64,000 nt of DNA from Clostridium lundense DSM 17049 (GCF_000619945.1 NZ_KK211043.1:1-64000), one strand, 5' to 3'; counted from the stretch's first letter, positions 1-9,341 are shown. Notes: generated by a model from the sequence alone, not told the origin. Program-made: numbers and translations.

Positions 1-253
1 CCATTTCTCCATATTTACTACGAATAGTTTTTTGTTTCTTTCCATTGCGTGCATTTTCTACATCAGTACGCTCATATGGAGAATACCCTAAATGGTTATC
101 CATCTCAGCTGCAAGCATGCTTTCAATAGTACCTCCAAGAAGGTCTTTTAATGCGTCTTGAATGTCCTCAGCAGATTGAATGTCATACTCCCTAATTAAA
201 TCAGCAATAATATTCTTTTTTCCCTCTGTTAATCTTTCTTTTCTTTTACCCAT
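1..253 (-). mobile_element. IS256-family (mutator-type) transposase, N-terminal part, runs off window
   Basis: The reverse strand gives 84 codons from ATG at 253, preceded by the ribosome site AGGAGGC (263-269). The protein begins MGKRKERLTEGKKN and contains a segment reading MLAAEMDNHLGYSPYERTD, typical of the N-terminus of IS256-family DDE transposases. The catalytic part lies outside the window, so intactness cannot be judged. It sits against the ABC-F gene in tail-to-head order and looks like an insertion downstream of it. Confidence 0.85.
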
Positions 254-310
254 AACAAAACAGCCTCCTATGATATTTATATTTTATCATAGAAAGCTGC
301 TATATTTTGT

Positions 311-337
311 AATTTACAGACTTTTTTTCACAGGCTC
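311..337. repeat. Probable terminal inverted repeat of the IS256-type element
   Basis: About 60-85 bases upstream of the transposase start lies AATTTACAGACTTTTTTT followed by CACAGGCTC. Position and composition fit the outer end of an IS256-like element, but the partner end is outside the window, so the exact boundary is inferred. Confidence 0.4.
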
Positions 338-338
338 A

Positions 339-366
339 GTAAATCTCCATAAAGTAGAGATTTACT
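339..366. terminator. Stem-loop between IS end and ABC-F gene
   Basis: AGTAAATCTC (339-348) and GAGATTTACT (357-366) are perfect inverted repeats around an 8-base loop. T-rich sequence follows on the + strand. On the minus strand there is no good U-run, so termination of the ABC-F gene here is only possible. Confidence 0.4.
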
Positions 367-379
367 TCATTTTTTATTT

Positions 380-2296
380 TTAAGATATAAAGTTTTCCCA
401 TTCTTCATATAGATTTTCAATGTCTTTTTGAATATTTAATATCTCTTTATTGATCTCTTCACTTTTTGTAGGATTAGAGTATACTTCTTCCTTGCATAAT
501 TGTTCTTGCAGTTCTACTAAATAATTTTCTTTATTAGCTATTTCATCCTCTAAAGATTTAATTTTTAATTTCTTCTCTTTCTCAAGTTTTTCCAATTCCC
601 TTTTTTTCTTTTTTTCCTGTTGAATTTGTGTTTTAGTTTTTCCTTCTAGCTCTTCTTCATAAACAAATCTATGAGGATTATTTTTTTTCTCAATATAATA
701 GCTGTAGTTTCCTAGATATTCTTTAGCTTCGTCTTCTTTTAATTCGTATATTTTATGAATAACCTTATTTAAAAAATATCTATCATGAGATATAACTAAA
801 ACAGTACCATCATACTCAGATATAGCATCTTCTAAAGCTTCACGAGACATTATGTCTAAGTGATTTGTAGGTTCATCAAGTAGCAAAAGATTAGATTCTG
901 ACAACATTAGTTTAAGAAGGTTGATTCTACATTTTTCTCCACCACTTAATTTGGATATTTGTTTGAAAACATCTTCTCCTCTAAATAGAAAAGCTCCTAG
1001 TGCAGTTCTAACTTCTGTAGTAGTCATTTTAGGAAAATCATCCCAAACCTCATCTATTATAGTTTTTTCAGGGGTTAAATCTGATTGTTCTTGATCGTAA
1101 TAACCTATAAAGACATTTTTGCCTAGAACTTTTATTCCGTTGTCTGGATTAATTTTATCCATTATTATTTTAAATAATGTAGTTTTACCTCTACCATTGT
1201 CTCCAATTAGAGCAATTTTTTCTCCTCTTTTTATATCTAAGTTAATGTTGCTAAATAGGTGTTTATCTCCAAAGCTTTTGCTTAAGTTTTCTATGTGAAG
1301 TACATCGTTTCCGCTAGTTATCATAGTTTTAAATTTTATTTTTGCAGCTGTAGGATCTTTATCAGGAGCTACTATTCTTTCTATTTTATCTAAAGCTTTT
1401 TGTCTACTTTCTGCAGCTTTTATGCTTTTTTCTCTATTAAAGGATTTATATCTTTCTATTATTTCTTCTTGTCTTTTTATTTCTTCTTGTTGTAAATTAT
1501 AGGATTTTAATTGTGTTTCATAATCTTTTTTCTTTAGTTCTATAAATTTAGTATAGTTTCCATCATAAAAATGAATGTGTGAATTTAATAACTCCATAGT
1601 TTTATTTGTTATGGCATCAAGGAAATATCTATCGTGAGATATTATTATTATGGTACCTTTATAGGAACGTAAATACTCTTCTAGCCATTCTATTGCTTCT
1701 AAGTCAAGATGGTTAGTAGGCTCATCTAAAAGTAAAATGTCAGGATTGTTAAGTAGGAGTTTACATAAAGCTACTCTAGTTTTTTGTCCTCCACTTAATA
1801 TGTTTATAGATTTAAGGTAATCTTCTTCTGAGAATCCTAATCCTTTTAATACTCTATTTATTTCACCTTTATAAGTGTAGCCGCCCCTATTATTATATAA
1901 TTCAGTAGCTAAAGTATAATCTTTAATTATCTTATTATGATACTCTGCCTTAGAAGCATCATAAGGTTCATTCATTTTCATTTCTAAATCTTTTAGCTTA
2001 TTTTCTAATGCTATAAGTTCATTAAATACAGATAGCATTTCATCATAAATAGTGTTAGTAGAGTCTAATGATAGGTGCTGAGATAAATATCCTAATCTTT
2101 TGTTTTTATCTATAAATAGTTCTCCACTATCATAATCCAACTCATTTGTAAGTATTTTGAATAAAGTAGATTTACCAGCTCCATTAGGACCTATCAATCC
2201 TATCTTATCTCCTTCATTTATGCTAAAAGTAATATTTTCTAAAACTACGTCTATACCGTAGCTTTTATTTAAATCTTTACAACTTAAAATTATCAT
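380..2296 (-). CDS. ABC-F family ATPase (Uup/YdiF-like), ribosome-associated
   Basis: This 638-residue protein has two tandem ABC ATPase domains and no membrane segments, which defines the ABC-F family of translation factors. Domain 1 has Walker A GPNGAGKST (about residue 38), signature LSGGQKTRVAL and Walker B LLLDEPTNHLDLEAIEW. Domain 2 has GDNGRGKTT (about residue 363), LSGGEKCRINLL and LLLDEPTNHLDIMS. Between them lies a long charged linker, and the last 100 residues are a Lys/Glu-rich coiled coil as in Uup/YdiF types. These proteins bind the ribosomal E site and help stalled or drug-inhibited ribosomes. No resistance substrate can be assigned. It is divergent from rex. Confidence 0.9.
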   Translation of the reverse strand: MIILSCKDLNKSYGIDVVLENITFSINEGDKIGLIGPNGAGKSTLFKILTNELDYDSGELFIDKNKRLGYLSQHLSLDSTNTIYDEMLSVFNELIALENKLKDLEMKMNEPYDASKAEYHNKIIKDYTLATELYNNRGGYTYKGEINRVLKGLGFSEEDYLKSINILSGGQKTRVALCKLLLNNPDILLLDEPTNHLDLEAIEWLEEYLRSYKGTIIIISHDRYFLDAITNKTMELLNSHIHFYDGNYTKFIELKKKDYETQLKSYNLQQEEIKRQEEIIERYKSFNREKSIKAAESRQKALDKIERIVAPDKDPTAAKIKFKTMITSGNDVLHIENLSKSFGDKHLFSNINLDIKRGEKIALIGDNGRGKTTLFKIIMDKINPDNGIKVLGKNVFIGYYDQEQSDLTPEKTIIDEVWDDFPKMTTTEVRTALGAFLFRGEDVFKQISKLSGGEKCRINLLKLMLSESNLLLLDEPTNHLDIMSREALEDAISEYDGTVLVISHDRYFLNKVIHKIYELKEDEAKEYLGNYSYYIEKKNNPHRFVYEEELEGKTKTQIQQEKKKKRELEKLEKEKKLKIKSLEDEIANKENYLVELQEQLCKEEVYSNPTKSEEINKEILNIQKDIENLYEEWENFIS

Positions 2297-2469
2297 ATTT
2301 AATATTCACCTCTTTACTTTTATTATTTTACTATGTAAAGCCAGAATTTTGTAGTAAAAGTTTTAAAAAAAAGTCTGTCGTACTTTTTTTATAGTATGAA
2401 AAGTGATAATATGATACAATATAAAATTGATGTTATATTAATATTAAAATTAACATAAGAGGTGTGATA

Positions 2470-3099
2470 ATGGACAAGAAAAAAAATATTTCAATGGCAG
2501 TTATTAAAAGATTGCCTAAATATCATAGATATTTGTCTGAATTTCTAAAAAATGACGTGGATAGAATTTCTTCCAAAGAATTAAGCAAAAAGATTGGCTT
2601 TACAGCTTCTCAAATAAGACAAGATTTTAACTGTTTTGGAGATTTTGGACAACAAGGATATGGATATAATGTAAAAGAATTATATGCACAGATAAGCAAT
2701 ATTTTAGGGCTTACTAGACAATATAATATTATTATAGTAGGAGCAGGAAATATAGGTCAGGCTGTGGCGAATTATTCTAATTTTGATAAGTTGGGATTCA
2801 AGCTTAGAGCTATATTTGATATAAATCCAAAATTAGTAGGAATAAAGATAAGAGATATTGAAATAAAGGATATAGATAATTTAGAAGATTTCTTGAAAGA
2901 GAAAAGTATAGATATAGGGGTAATATGTGTACCAAGAAGAAGTGCACAGGATGTATGTGATGTATTTACAAAGAATAGAGTAAAGAGCATATGGAACTTT
3001 GCACCTGTAGATCTAATTGTGCCTGAAGGTGTGTTTACAGAAAATGTTCATTTAAGTGATAGTTTATTAACATTAAGTTACTTGATGAATCAAGAATAA
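2470..3099 (+). CDS. rex: Redox-sensing transcriptional repressor Rex
   Basis: Rex senses the NADH/NAD+ ratio and represses fermentation genes when NADH is low. The N-terminal winged helix (about residues 10-75) contains SSKELSKKIGFTASQIRQDF, and a Rossmann fold begins with the dinucleotide loop VGAGNIGQA near residue 90. The 209-residue length is normal. GTG at 2464 overlaps the ribosome site AAGAGGTG, so ATG at 2470 is the better start. A Rex-type operator lies 230 bases downstream in front of crt, and further candidates precede adh and the hydrogenase, so its targets are probably its neighbours. Confidence 0.95.
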   Translation: MDKKKNISMAVIKRLPKYHRYLSEFLKNDVDRISSKELSKKIGFTASQIRQDFNCFGDFGQQGYGYNVKELYAQISNILGLTRQYNIIIVGAGNIGQAVANYSNFDKLGFKLRAIFDINPKLVGIKIRDIEIKDIDNLEDFLKEKSIDIGVICVPRRSAQDVCDVFTKNRVKSIWNFAPVDLIVPEGVFTENVHLSDSLLTLSYLMNQE

Positions 3100-3133
3100 T
3101 ATGAAACTATTTGTTTCATATTGGAAGTTTTGC

Positions 3134-3179
3134 TTGACTTTAAGGTGAATAGTTTATTTATCCTTAAAGTCAAATTTTT
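3134..3179 (+). terminator. Rho-independent terminator of rex
   Basis: TTGACTTTAAGG (3134-3145) pairs perfectly with CCTTAAAGTCAA (3162-3173), followed by TTTTT. It separates rex from the butyrate operon. Confidence 0.85.
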
Positions 3180-3328
3180 GTCTAAAAATCATTTGAGTAT
3201 TTAAATTTACTTAAATAGTGAAACAAATTAAAAAATTAATAAAAGTATAGAAAGTTTATTGTTGAAAAATAAATCATTAAAGTATATAATAAAAATGTTG
3301 GTATATGTATTTTATTTTTTATTGCGGT

Positions 3329-3346
3329 TTGTTATAATATTAACAA
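3329..3346 (+). promoter_or_regulatory. Rex operator over the crt promoter
   Basis: TTGTTATAATATTAACAA is an 18-bp near-perfect match to the Rex consensus TTGTTAA-N4-TTAACAA. The likely -10 hexamer TATAAT (3333-3338) lies inside it, so bound Rex would block RNA polymerase. The crt start is 40 bases downstream. Confidence 0.88.
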
Positions 3347-3385
3347 AATGCTATAACAATTATAATTAGGGAGGAACAGTTTATT

Positions 3386-4165
3386 ATGGAATTAAAAAAT
3401 GTTATCCTTGAAAAAGATGGAAAAATTGCCATCGTTACTATTAATAGACCTAATGCTTTAAACGCTCTAAATTCAGAAACTTTAAAAGAATTAGATATAG
3501 TAGTTGATACACTAGCAAATGATGATGAAGTTTTAGCAGTAGTACTTACTGGAGCAGGAAAAGCTTTTGTGGCTGGAGCAGATATAACTGAAATGAAAGA
3601 TTTAAATACAGTTCAGGGAAGAAGATTTGGTATTCTTGGAAATAAAGTATTCAGAAAGTTGGAAACTTTAGAGAAACCAGTTATAGCAGCAGTTAATGGC
3701 TTTGCTTTAGGTGGTGGATGCGAAATTTCAATGGCTTGTGATATAAGAATAGCTTCACAAAAAGCTAAATTTGGACAGCCAGAATCAGGTTTAGGAATTA
3801 CTCCAGGTTTCGGAGGAACTCAAAGACTTCCAAGACTTGTTGGAATGGGAATGGCTAAACAATTAATTTACACTGGAGACATAATTAATGCTGAAGAAGC
3901 CTTAAGAATAGGACTTGTAAATAAAGTTGTAGAACCAGAAAAATTAATGGATGAAGCTAAAGAAATGGCTAATAAAATAGCTAATAATGCACCAATCGCT
4001 GTAACACTTTGTAAAGCAGCTATAAACAAAGGAATGCAGTGTGATATAGATACAGCTATAGCGTATGAAGCAGAAGTATTTGGTGAATGCTTTGCTACTG
4101 AAGACCAAAAAGAAGGTATGACAGCATTTGTTGAAAAAAGAGATAAATGCTTTAAAAATAGATAG
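3386..4165 (+). CDS. crt: 3-hydroxybutyryl-CoA dehydratase (crotonase)
   Basis: Crt dehydrates 3-hydroxybutyryl-CoA to crotonyl-CoA in the butyrate pathway. The 259-residue protein has the crotonase fold, the oxyanion-hole segment AGADITEM, and both catalytic glutamates in GGGCEISMACD and PESGLGITPGFGGTQ. An AGGGAGGA ribosome site precedes the ATG. It is first of four tightly spaced genes (crt-bcd-etfB-etfA, gaps of 13-18 bases) behind the Rex operator, so NADH-responsive control is expected. Confidence 0.96.
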   Translation: MELKNVILEKDGKIAIVTINRPNALNALNSETLKELDIVVDTLANDDEVLAVVLTGAGKAFVAGADITEMKDLNTVQGRRFGILGNKVFRKLETLEKPVIAAVNGFALGGGCEISMACDIRIASQKAKFGQPESGLGITPGFGGTQRLPRLVGMGMAKQLIYTGDIINAEEALRIGLVNKVVEPEKLMDEAKEMANKIANNAPIAVTLCKAAINKGMQCDIDTAIAYEAEVFGECFATEDQKEGMTAFVEKRDKCFKNR

Positions 4166-4178
4166 GAGGTAAGAATAA

Positions 4179-5318
4179 ATGAATTTTGCATTAACTAGAG
4201 AACAAGAATTTGTAAAACAAATGGTTAGAGAGTTTGCTGAAAATGAAGTAAAACCAATAGCAGCAGAGATTGATGAAACTGAAAGATTCCCTATGGAAAA
4301 TGTTCAAAAAATGGCTAAGCTTGGAATGATGGGAATACCATTTCCAAAGGAATATGGTGGAGCAGGTGGAGATGTATTATCCTACATCCTATCAGTAGAA
4401 GAATTATCAAAAGTTTGTGGATCAACAGGTGTTATTCTTTCAGCCCACACTTCATTATGTGCTTCATTAATATATGAACATGGTACAGAAGAACAAAAAC
4501 AAAAGTATTTAGTTCCACTTGCAAAAGGTGAAAAAATAGGTGCTTTTGGTTTAACTGAACCAAATGCTGGTACAGATGCTGCTGGACAGCAGAGTATAGC
4601 TGTAGATATGGGAGACCATTATTTATTAAATGGTTCAAAAATATTCATCACTAATGGTGGAGCAGCAGATACTTTCGTAGTATTCGCTATGACTGATAGA
4701 AGCAAAGGTGTTAAAGGAATATCTGCATTCATACTTGAAAAAGGAATGCCAGGATTCTCAATTGGTAAAGTTGAAGATAAATTAGGAATTAGAGCATCAT
4801 CAACAACAGAACTTATATTTGAAGATGTTAAAGTTCCAAAGGAAAACTTAATAGGAAAAGAAGGAAAAGGCTTTGGTATAGCAATGAAGACTCTTGATGG
4901 AGGAAGAATTGGTATAGCAGCTCAAGCTTTAGGAATAGCAGAAGGTGCTTTTGAAGAAGCTAAAAACTACATGAAAGAAAGAAAGCAGTTTGGAAAACAG
5001 CTTTACAAATTCCAGGGATTAGCTTGGATGATGGCTGATATGGAAGTTGCTATAGAATCAGCAAGACTTCTAGTATACAAAGCTGCTTGGAAGAAACAGA
5101 ATAAGATGCCATACAGTGTAGAAGCAGCTATGGCAAAATTACACGCAGCTAACGTTGCTATGGACGTAACAACAAAAGCTGTACAGTTATTCGGTGGATA
5201 TGGATATACTAAGGATTATCCAGTAGAGAGAATGATGAGAGACGCTAAGATTACTGAAATATACGAAGGAACTTCACAAGTTCAACAATTGGTTATTTCA
5301 GGAAACATATTTAAATAA
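4179..5318 (+). CDS. bcd: Butyryl-CoA dehydrogenase
   Basis: Bcd is an FAD acyl-CoA dehydrogenase (379 residues) that, with EtfAB, reduces crotonyl-CoA to butyryl-CoA while bifurcating electrons from NADH to ferredoxin. Visible family features are GAFGLTEPNAGTDA, the FAD-binding segment ITNGGAADTFVVFAMT, the C-terminal helix stretch LFGGYGYTKDYPVERMMRDAK, and the catalytic-base glutamate in EIYEGTSQVQ near residue 365. It lies 13 bases after crt with its own AGGAGG site and is followed by the ETF genes, which supports the bifurcating assignment. Confidence 0.96.
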   Translation: MNFALTREQEFVKQMVREFAENEVKPIAAEIDETERFPMENVQKMAKLGMMGIPFPKEYGGAGGDVLSYILSVEELSKVCGSTGVILSAHTSLCASLIYEHGTEEQKQKYLVPLAKGEKIGAFGLTEPNAGTDAAGQQSIAVDMGDHYLLNGSKIFITNGGAADTFVVFAMTDRSKGVKGISAFILEKGMPGFSIGKVEDKLGIRASSTTELIFEDVKVPKENLIGKEGKGFGIAMKTLDGGRIGIAAQALGIAEGAFEEAKNYMKERKQFGKQLYKFQGLAWMMADMEVAIESARLLVYKAAWKKQNKMPYSVEAAMAKLHAANVAMDVTTKAVQLFGGYGYTKDYPVERMMRDAKITEIYEGTSQVQQLVISGNIFK

Positions 5319-5336
5319 TAAGGAGGGTTCACGTAA

Positions 5337-6116
5337 ATGAATATAGTTGTTTGTTTAAAACAAGTTCCAGATACTAACGAAGTAAAAATAGATCCAGTTA
5401 CAGGAACTCTTATTAGAGAAGGTGTTCCATCCATAATTAACCCAGATGATAAAAATGCTTTAGAAGAAGCTTTAAGATTAAAAGATGAAAATGGTGCAAA
5501 GGTTACTGTAATAAGCATGGGACCTCCACAGGCTGAAGTTGCTTTAAGAGAATCTTTAGCTATGGGTGCTGATGAAGCTATATTAATATCAGACAGAGCA
5601 TTCGCAGGAGCTGATACATTAGCAACATCAAGAGCATTAGCAGCAGCAATAGAAAAATTAGATTACGATATCGTATTTGCTGGAAGACAGGCTATTGACG
5701 GAGATACTGCTCAGGTTGGACCAGAAATAGCTGAACATTTAAATCTTCCTCAGATAACTTATGTTGAAGAAGTTAAAGCTGCAGGAGAAGAATTAGTAGT
5801 TAAGAGAGCATGGGAAGATGGTTATGAAAACATCAGAGTTAAAATGCCAGTTCTTTTAACAGCTATAAAAGAATTAAATGAGCCAAGATATATGCATGTA
5901 GGACATATCTTTGGAGCATTTGATAAAGAAGTAAAAGTTTGGAGTGCAGATTTCTTAGGAGTAGATAAATCCCTTCTTGGACTTGCTGGTTCACCAACAA
6001 AGGTTAAGAGATCAGCTACTAAGGAAGCTAAGGGCAAGGGAGAAATAATCAATCAACCTGCTAAAGAAGCAGCAGCACATGCAGTTGCAAAATTAAAGGA
6101 AAAACACTATATCTAA
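5337..6116 (+). CDS. etfB: Electron transfer flavoprotein, beta subunit
   Basis: This 259-residue protein begins MNIVVCLKQVPDTNEVKID, a standard EtfB N-terminus, and has the adenine-nucleotide region with AGRQAIDGDTAQVGPEIAE. In bifurcating ETFs this subunit carries the FAD that takes hydride from NADH. Adjacency to bcd and etfA makes the Bcd-EtfAB complex the natural partner. An AGGAGGG site precedes the ATG. Confidence 0.95.
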   Translation: MNIVVCLKQVPDTNEVKIDPVTGTLIREGVPSIINPDDKNALEEALRLKDENGAKVTVISMGPPQAEVALRESLAMGADEAILISDRAFAGADTLATSRALAAAIEKLDYDIVFAGRQAIDGDTAQVGPEIAEHLNLPQITYVEEVKAAGEELVVKRAWEDGYENIRVKMPVLLTAIKELNEPRYMHVGHIFGAFDKEVKVWSADFLGVDKSLLGLAGSPTKVKRSATKEAKGKGEIINQPAKEAAAHAVAKLKEKHYI

Positions 6117-6133
6117 TATAGGAGGGATTTGGA

Positions 6134-7138
6134 ATGAATATAGCAGATTACAAAGGCGTATGGGTATTTGCTGAACAGAGAGACGGACAGTTACAAAAAG
6201 TTGCTTTAGAACTTTTAGGAAAAGGTAGAGAAATAGCAGATAAAATAGGAGTAGAGTTAACAGCTGTACTTCTTGGAGATAACATAGATGAAATTGCAAA
6301 TGAATTAGTTGCATATGGTGCTGATAGAGTATTATACGCTCAGAGCCCATTATTAAAACACTATACAACTGATGCATATACAAAAGTTATTTGTGATTTA
6401 GCAAATGAAAGAAAGCCTGAAATAATTCTTGTTGGCGCTAGCTTTATTGGAAGAGATTTAGGACCAAGAGTAGCAGCAAGATTAAATACAGGACTTACAG
6501 CAGATTGTACATCACTTGATACAGAAGAAGGAACAAACCACCTTCTAATGACAAGACCAGCATTTGGTGGAAACTTAATGGCTACAATCATGTGTACAGA
6601 ACATAGACCACAGATGTCAACTGTAAGACCAGGAGTTTTCGAAAAATTAGCTAAAGATACTTCAAGAAAAGGTGAAGTTGAAAAAGTAACTGCTAGCGTA
6701 GAAGCTTCAGACATCAGAACTAAAGTAGAAGATGTTGTAAAACTTGCTAAGAACATAGCAGATATCGGAGAAGCAGAAGTATTAGTATCCGGTGGTAGAG
6801 GAGTAGGAGCAAAAGAAAACTTCGAAATGTTAAAAGAATTAGCAGATTTAATGGGCGGTAGCTTAGCTGGATCAAGAGCTGCTATAGATAATGCTTGGTT
6901 AGATAAAGCTTATCAGGTAGGACAGACAGGAAAAACTGTTAGACCTAAAGTTTATATAGCTGTTGGTATTTCAGGAGCTATTCAGCACTTAGCTGGTATG
7001 CAGGATTCTGACTTTATAATAGCTATAAACAAAGATGAAAGCGCTCCAATCATGCAAGTTGCTGATCTTGGAATAGTAGGAGATTACAAGAAAGTAATTC
7101 CTGAATTAATAGCTCAAATAAAAGCTACTCAGAACTAA
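6134..7138 (+). CDS. etfA: Electron transfer flavoprotein, alpha subunit
   Basis: At 334 residues this is a full-length EtfA. Its C-terminal FAD domain reads SGGRGVGAKENFE, GSLAGSRAAIDNAW, VGQTGKTVRPKVYIAVGISG and INKDESAPIM, all family signatures. It forms the electron-shuttling partner of EtfB for butyryl-CoA dehydrogenase. It is last in the crt-bcd-etfB-etfA unit; a hairpin follows within 15 bases. Confidence 0.95.
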   Translation: MNIADYKGVWVFAEQRDGQLQKVALELLGKGREIADKIGVELTAVLLGDNIDEIANELVAYGADRVLYAQSPLLKHYTTDAYTKVICDLANERKPEIILVGASFIGRDLGPRVAARLNTGLTADCTSLDTEEGTNHLLMTRPAFGGNLMATIMCTEHRPQMSTVRPGVFEKLAKDTSRKGEVEKVTASVEASDIRTKVEDVVKLAKNIADIGEAEVLVSGGRGVGAKENFEMLKELADLMGGSLAGSRAAIDNAWLDKAYQVGQTGKTVRPKVYIAVGISGAIQHLAGMQDSDFIIAINKDESAPIMQVADLGIVGDYKKVIPELIAQIKATQN

Positions 7139-7150
7139 TAGAAATTAAAA

Positions 7151-7191
7151 ATACATGTTTGTACTATTAATTAGTGCAAACATGTATATTT
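7151..7191 (+). terminator. Stem-loop after etfA
   Basis: ATACATGTTTG (7151-7161) and CAAACATGTAT (7177-7187) form a perfect 11-bp stem followed by a weak T-run. It may partially terminate, letting hbd be tuned separately. Confidence 0.6.
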
Positions 7192-7205
7192 TAATATAAT
7201 TTATG

Positions 7206-7222
7206 TGCATTATATTAATGCA
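7206..7222. promoter_or_regulatory. 17-bp palindrome upstream of hbd
   Basis: TGCATTATATTAATGCA is a 7-bp inverted repeat with a 3-base centre, 30 bases before the hbd start. It resembles a dimeric regulator site, but the regulator is unknown and chance is possible in AT-rich sequence. Confidence 0.35.
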
Positions 7223-7250
7223 AAAATTATTATAAGGAGGGTTACATACA

Positions 7251-8099
7251 ATGAAAAAGGTATGTGTACTTGGTGCAGGAACAATGGGAGCAGGAATAGC
7301 TCAGGCTTTTGCTGCAAAAGGATATGAAGTTGTTTTAAGAGACATTAAGGATGAATTTGTTGAAAGAGGATTAAATGGAATCAACAAGAGTTTATCAAAA
7401 TTAGTTGCTAAGGGAAAAATGGCTCAAGAAGATATGGATAGCATACTTTCAAGATTAACAGGAACAGTAGACATGAACATGGCTGCTGACTGTGATTTAG
7501 TAGTTGAGGCTGCTGTTGAAAGAATGGATCTTAAGAGAGAAATATTTGCAGAATTAGATAGAATCTGTAAGCCAGAAACAATATTAGCTTCAAACACTTC
7601 CTCACTTTCAATAACTGAAATAGCTACTTCAACAAAGAGACCAGAGAAGGTTATAGGAATGCATTTCTTTAACCCAGCTCCAGTTATGAAGCTTGTTGAA
7701 ATAATCAGAGGAATGGCTACTTCACAGGAAACTTTTGATGCTGTTAAAGAAGTATCAGTAGCAATTGGAAAGGATCCAGTAGAAGTTGCAGAAGCTCCAG
7801 GATTTGTTGTAAACAGAATATTAATACCAATGATCAATGAAGCAGTTGGTATTTATGCAGAAGGTATAGCTTCAGCTGAAGATATTGATAAGGCTATGAT
7901 GCTTGGTGCTAATCACCCAATGGGACCTCTAGCTTTAGGAGATCTTATAGGATTAGATGTATGCCTTGCAATCATGGACGTATTATATAATGAAACTGGA
8001 GACTCAAAATACAGAGCTCATTCATTATTAAGAAAATATGTTAGAGCTGGTTGGTTAGGAAGAAAGAGTGGAAGAGGATTCCATAACTACGCAAAATAG
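7251..8099 (+). CDS. hbd: 3-hydroxybutyryl-CoA dehydrogenase
   Basis: Hbd reduces acetoacetyl-CoA to 3-hydroxybutyryl-CoA, the step before Crt. The 282-residue protein starts with the Rossmann loop GAGTMGAGIAQAFA and carries the catalytic-histidine segment GMHFFNPAPVMKLVE, followed by EAPGFVVNRIL and NHPMGPLALGDLIGLD. It is 112 bases from etfA with a hairpin and a palindrome between, so it may be partly independent of the upstream unit. No thiolase or butyrate-kinase genes occur in the window. Confidence 0.95.
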   Translation: MKKVCVLGAGTMGAGIAQAFAAKGYEVVLRDIKDEFVERGLNGINKSLSKLVAKGKMAQEDMDSILSRLTGTVDMNMAADCDLVVEAAVERMDLKREIFAELDRICKPETILASNTSSLSITEIATSTKRPEKVIGMHFFNPAPVMKLVEIIRGMATSQETFDAVKEVSVAIGKDPVEVAEAPGFVVNRILIPMINEAVGIYAEGIASAEDIDKAMMLGANHPMGPLALGDLIGLDVCLAIMDVLYNETGDSKYRAHSLLRKYVRAGWLGRKSGRGFHNYAK

Positions 8100-8103
8100 T
8101 TTA

Positions 8104-8139
8104 AAAAAAGTCATTGGGGTATCCCAATGGCTTTTTTTC
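8104..8139 (+). terminator. Rho-independent terminator of hbd
   Basis: AGTCATTGGG (8109-8118) pairs with CCCAATGGCT (with one G-U pair), followed by seven T residues. It ends the butyrate gene cluster. Confidence 0.88.
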
Positions 8140-8219
8140 AAATAATAAATAAAATATAATAATGAATTCTGTATTTGTCATCTGTGCTCTGAAAAAAGTA
8201 GTTAAGGGTGGGGAATTAC

Positions 8220-9224
8220 ATGTTTTATGAAAAAGATAACTTTAAGTTAATAGATATGAATGATAAAAGCAACAATTTTAGAACTAGATATATGTTTGAT
8301 AATATAGTAACTGTAAATAAAGAAATGATAAGAATCATTGACCAAGGAAAAAAAATTGCAAGTAGTAAATCTACTGTTCTTATAGAAGGGGAAAGTGGAA
8401 CAGGAAAAGAAGTATTTGCTCAATCTATTCATAATTATAGTAGTAGAAAAGATAAACCATTTATTCCCATTAATTGTGGTGCTATTCCTAATAATTTAAT
8501 TGAAAGCATTTTTTTTGGTTATGAAGAGGGAGCTTTTACTGGAGCTAAAAGAGGAGGGGCTATAGGTAAATTTGAAATGGCTGACGGAGGAACTATTTTT
8601 TTAGATGAAATAGGAGAATTGTCTTTATTTGCTCAAGTAAAGTTGCTGCGCATATTACAGGAAGAATATATAGTAAGAATTGGAGGGAATAGAGCAATAC
8701 CTGTTGATGTGAGAATTATTGCAGCTACAAATAAAAATTTAAAGGAGGAAGTAAGAAAAAATAGATTTAGGGAGGATCTTTATTATAGGCTTAGAGTTAT
8801 TCCTCTAACTATTCCACCATTAAGGCAAAGAAAAGATGATATTAATCCTTTAGTGGAACATTTTTTGAAGAAAAAATCATTAGAAATAAATAAACAAGTG
8901 CCTAAAATTAGGGAAGATTTACATAAAAAAATTTTAATATATGATTGGCCAGGAAATGTAAGGGAACTAGAAAATTATATTGAAAATCTTGTTAATTTTG
9001 ATGGAGATAGTAGTTTTGATTTGGAAGAAGATAAGGTAGTAAAAGAAAGTAATCATCTAAATACATGTAGTGATTATTTATGTTCACTTGAAGAGTTGGA
9101 AAAAAGGGCAATAACATACTGTATGGATAGATTTGATAATAATGTATCAAGGGTTTCAAAGGTATTAGGTATTAGTAGAAATACTTTATATAACAAATTA
9201 AATAAATATAATATTAATAGGTAA
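8220..9224 (+). CDS. Sigma-54-dependent transcriptional activator without a sensor domain
   Basis: An AAA+ enhancer-binding protein of 334 residues. Walker A GESGTGKE (near residue 58), the sigma-54 contact loop GAFTGA and Walker B GGTIFLDEIGEL are present, and a Fis-type helix-turn-helix ends the protein (VSRVSKVLGISRNTLYNKL). Only about 45 residues precede the ATPase domain, with no receiver, PAS or GAF module. Activity may therefore be set by expression or by an unseen partner. ATG 8220 follows AAGGGTGGGG (8204-8213); GTG 8208 overlaps that site and is less likely. The next gene, an alcohol dehydrogenase, has a -24/-12 promoter and is the likely target. A similar activator-dehydrogenase pairing is known in solventogenic clostridia (recalled). 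Confidence 0.9.
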   Translation: MFYEKDNFKLIDMNDKSNNFRTRYMFDNIVTVNKEMIRIIDQGKKIASSKSTVLIEGESGTGKEVFAQSIHNYSSRKDKPFIPINCGAIPNNLIESIFFGYEEGAFTGAKRGGAIGKFEMADGGTIFLDEIGELSLFAQVKLLRILQEEYIVRIGGNRAIPVDVRIIAATNKNLKEEVRKNRFREDLYYRLRVIPLTIPPLRQRKDDINPLVEHFLKKKSLEINKQVPKIREDLHKKILIYDWPGNVRELENYIENLVNFDGDSSFDLEEDKVVKESNHLNTCSDYLCSLEELEKRAITYCMDRFDNNVSRVSKVLGISRNTLYNKLNKYNINR

Positions 9225-9282
9225 TTTAGAATAAAAAAATAATTTATATAGGGAAATAGTTAAATATGAAAATTTTAAATAT

Positions 9283-9315
9283 GTTAAAAAAATGAACAGT
9301 GGTAGATTTTTTAAC
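9283..9315. promoter_or_regulatory. Candidate upstream activating site for the sigma-54 activator
   Basis: GTTAAAAAA (9283-9291) and TTTTTTAAC (9307-9315) are exact inverted repeats about 100 bases upstream of the -24 element, a usual enhancer distance. No binding evidence is available. Confidence 0.45.
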
Positions 9316-9341
9316 AATGTTATTTAGTATAGATGCTAAAA

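Noticed and set aside
2366..2391. AAAAAAAAGTCTGT followed by ACTTTTTTT, resembling the IS256-type end near 311-337
   Set aside because: Only a short A-run plus GTCTGT is shared, no transposase remnant is nearby, and it fits an AT-rich intergenic dyad between divergent genes.
2425..2458. Possible Rex autoregulatory site before rex (ATATTAAAATTAACAT)
   Set aside because: The half-sites are only 2 bases apart instead of 4, and one half is poor.
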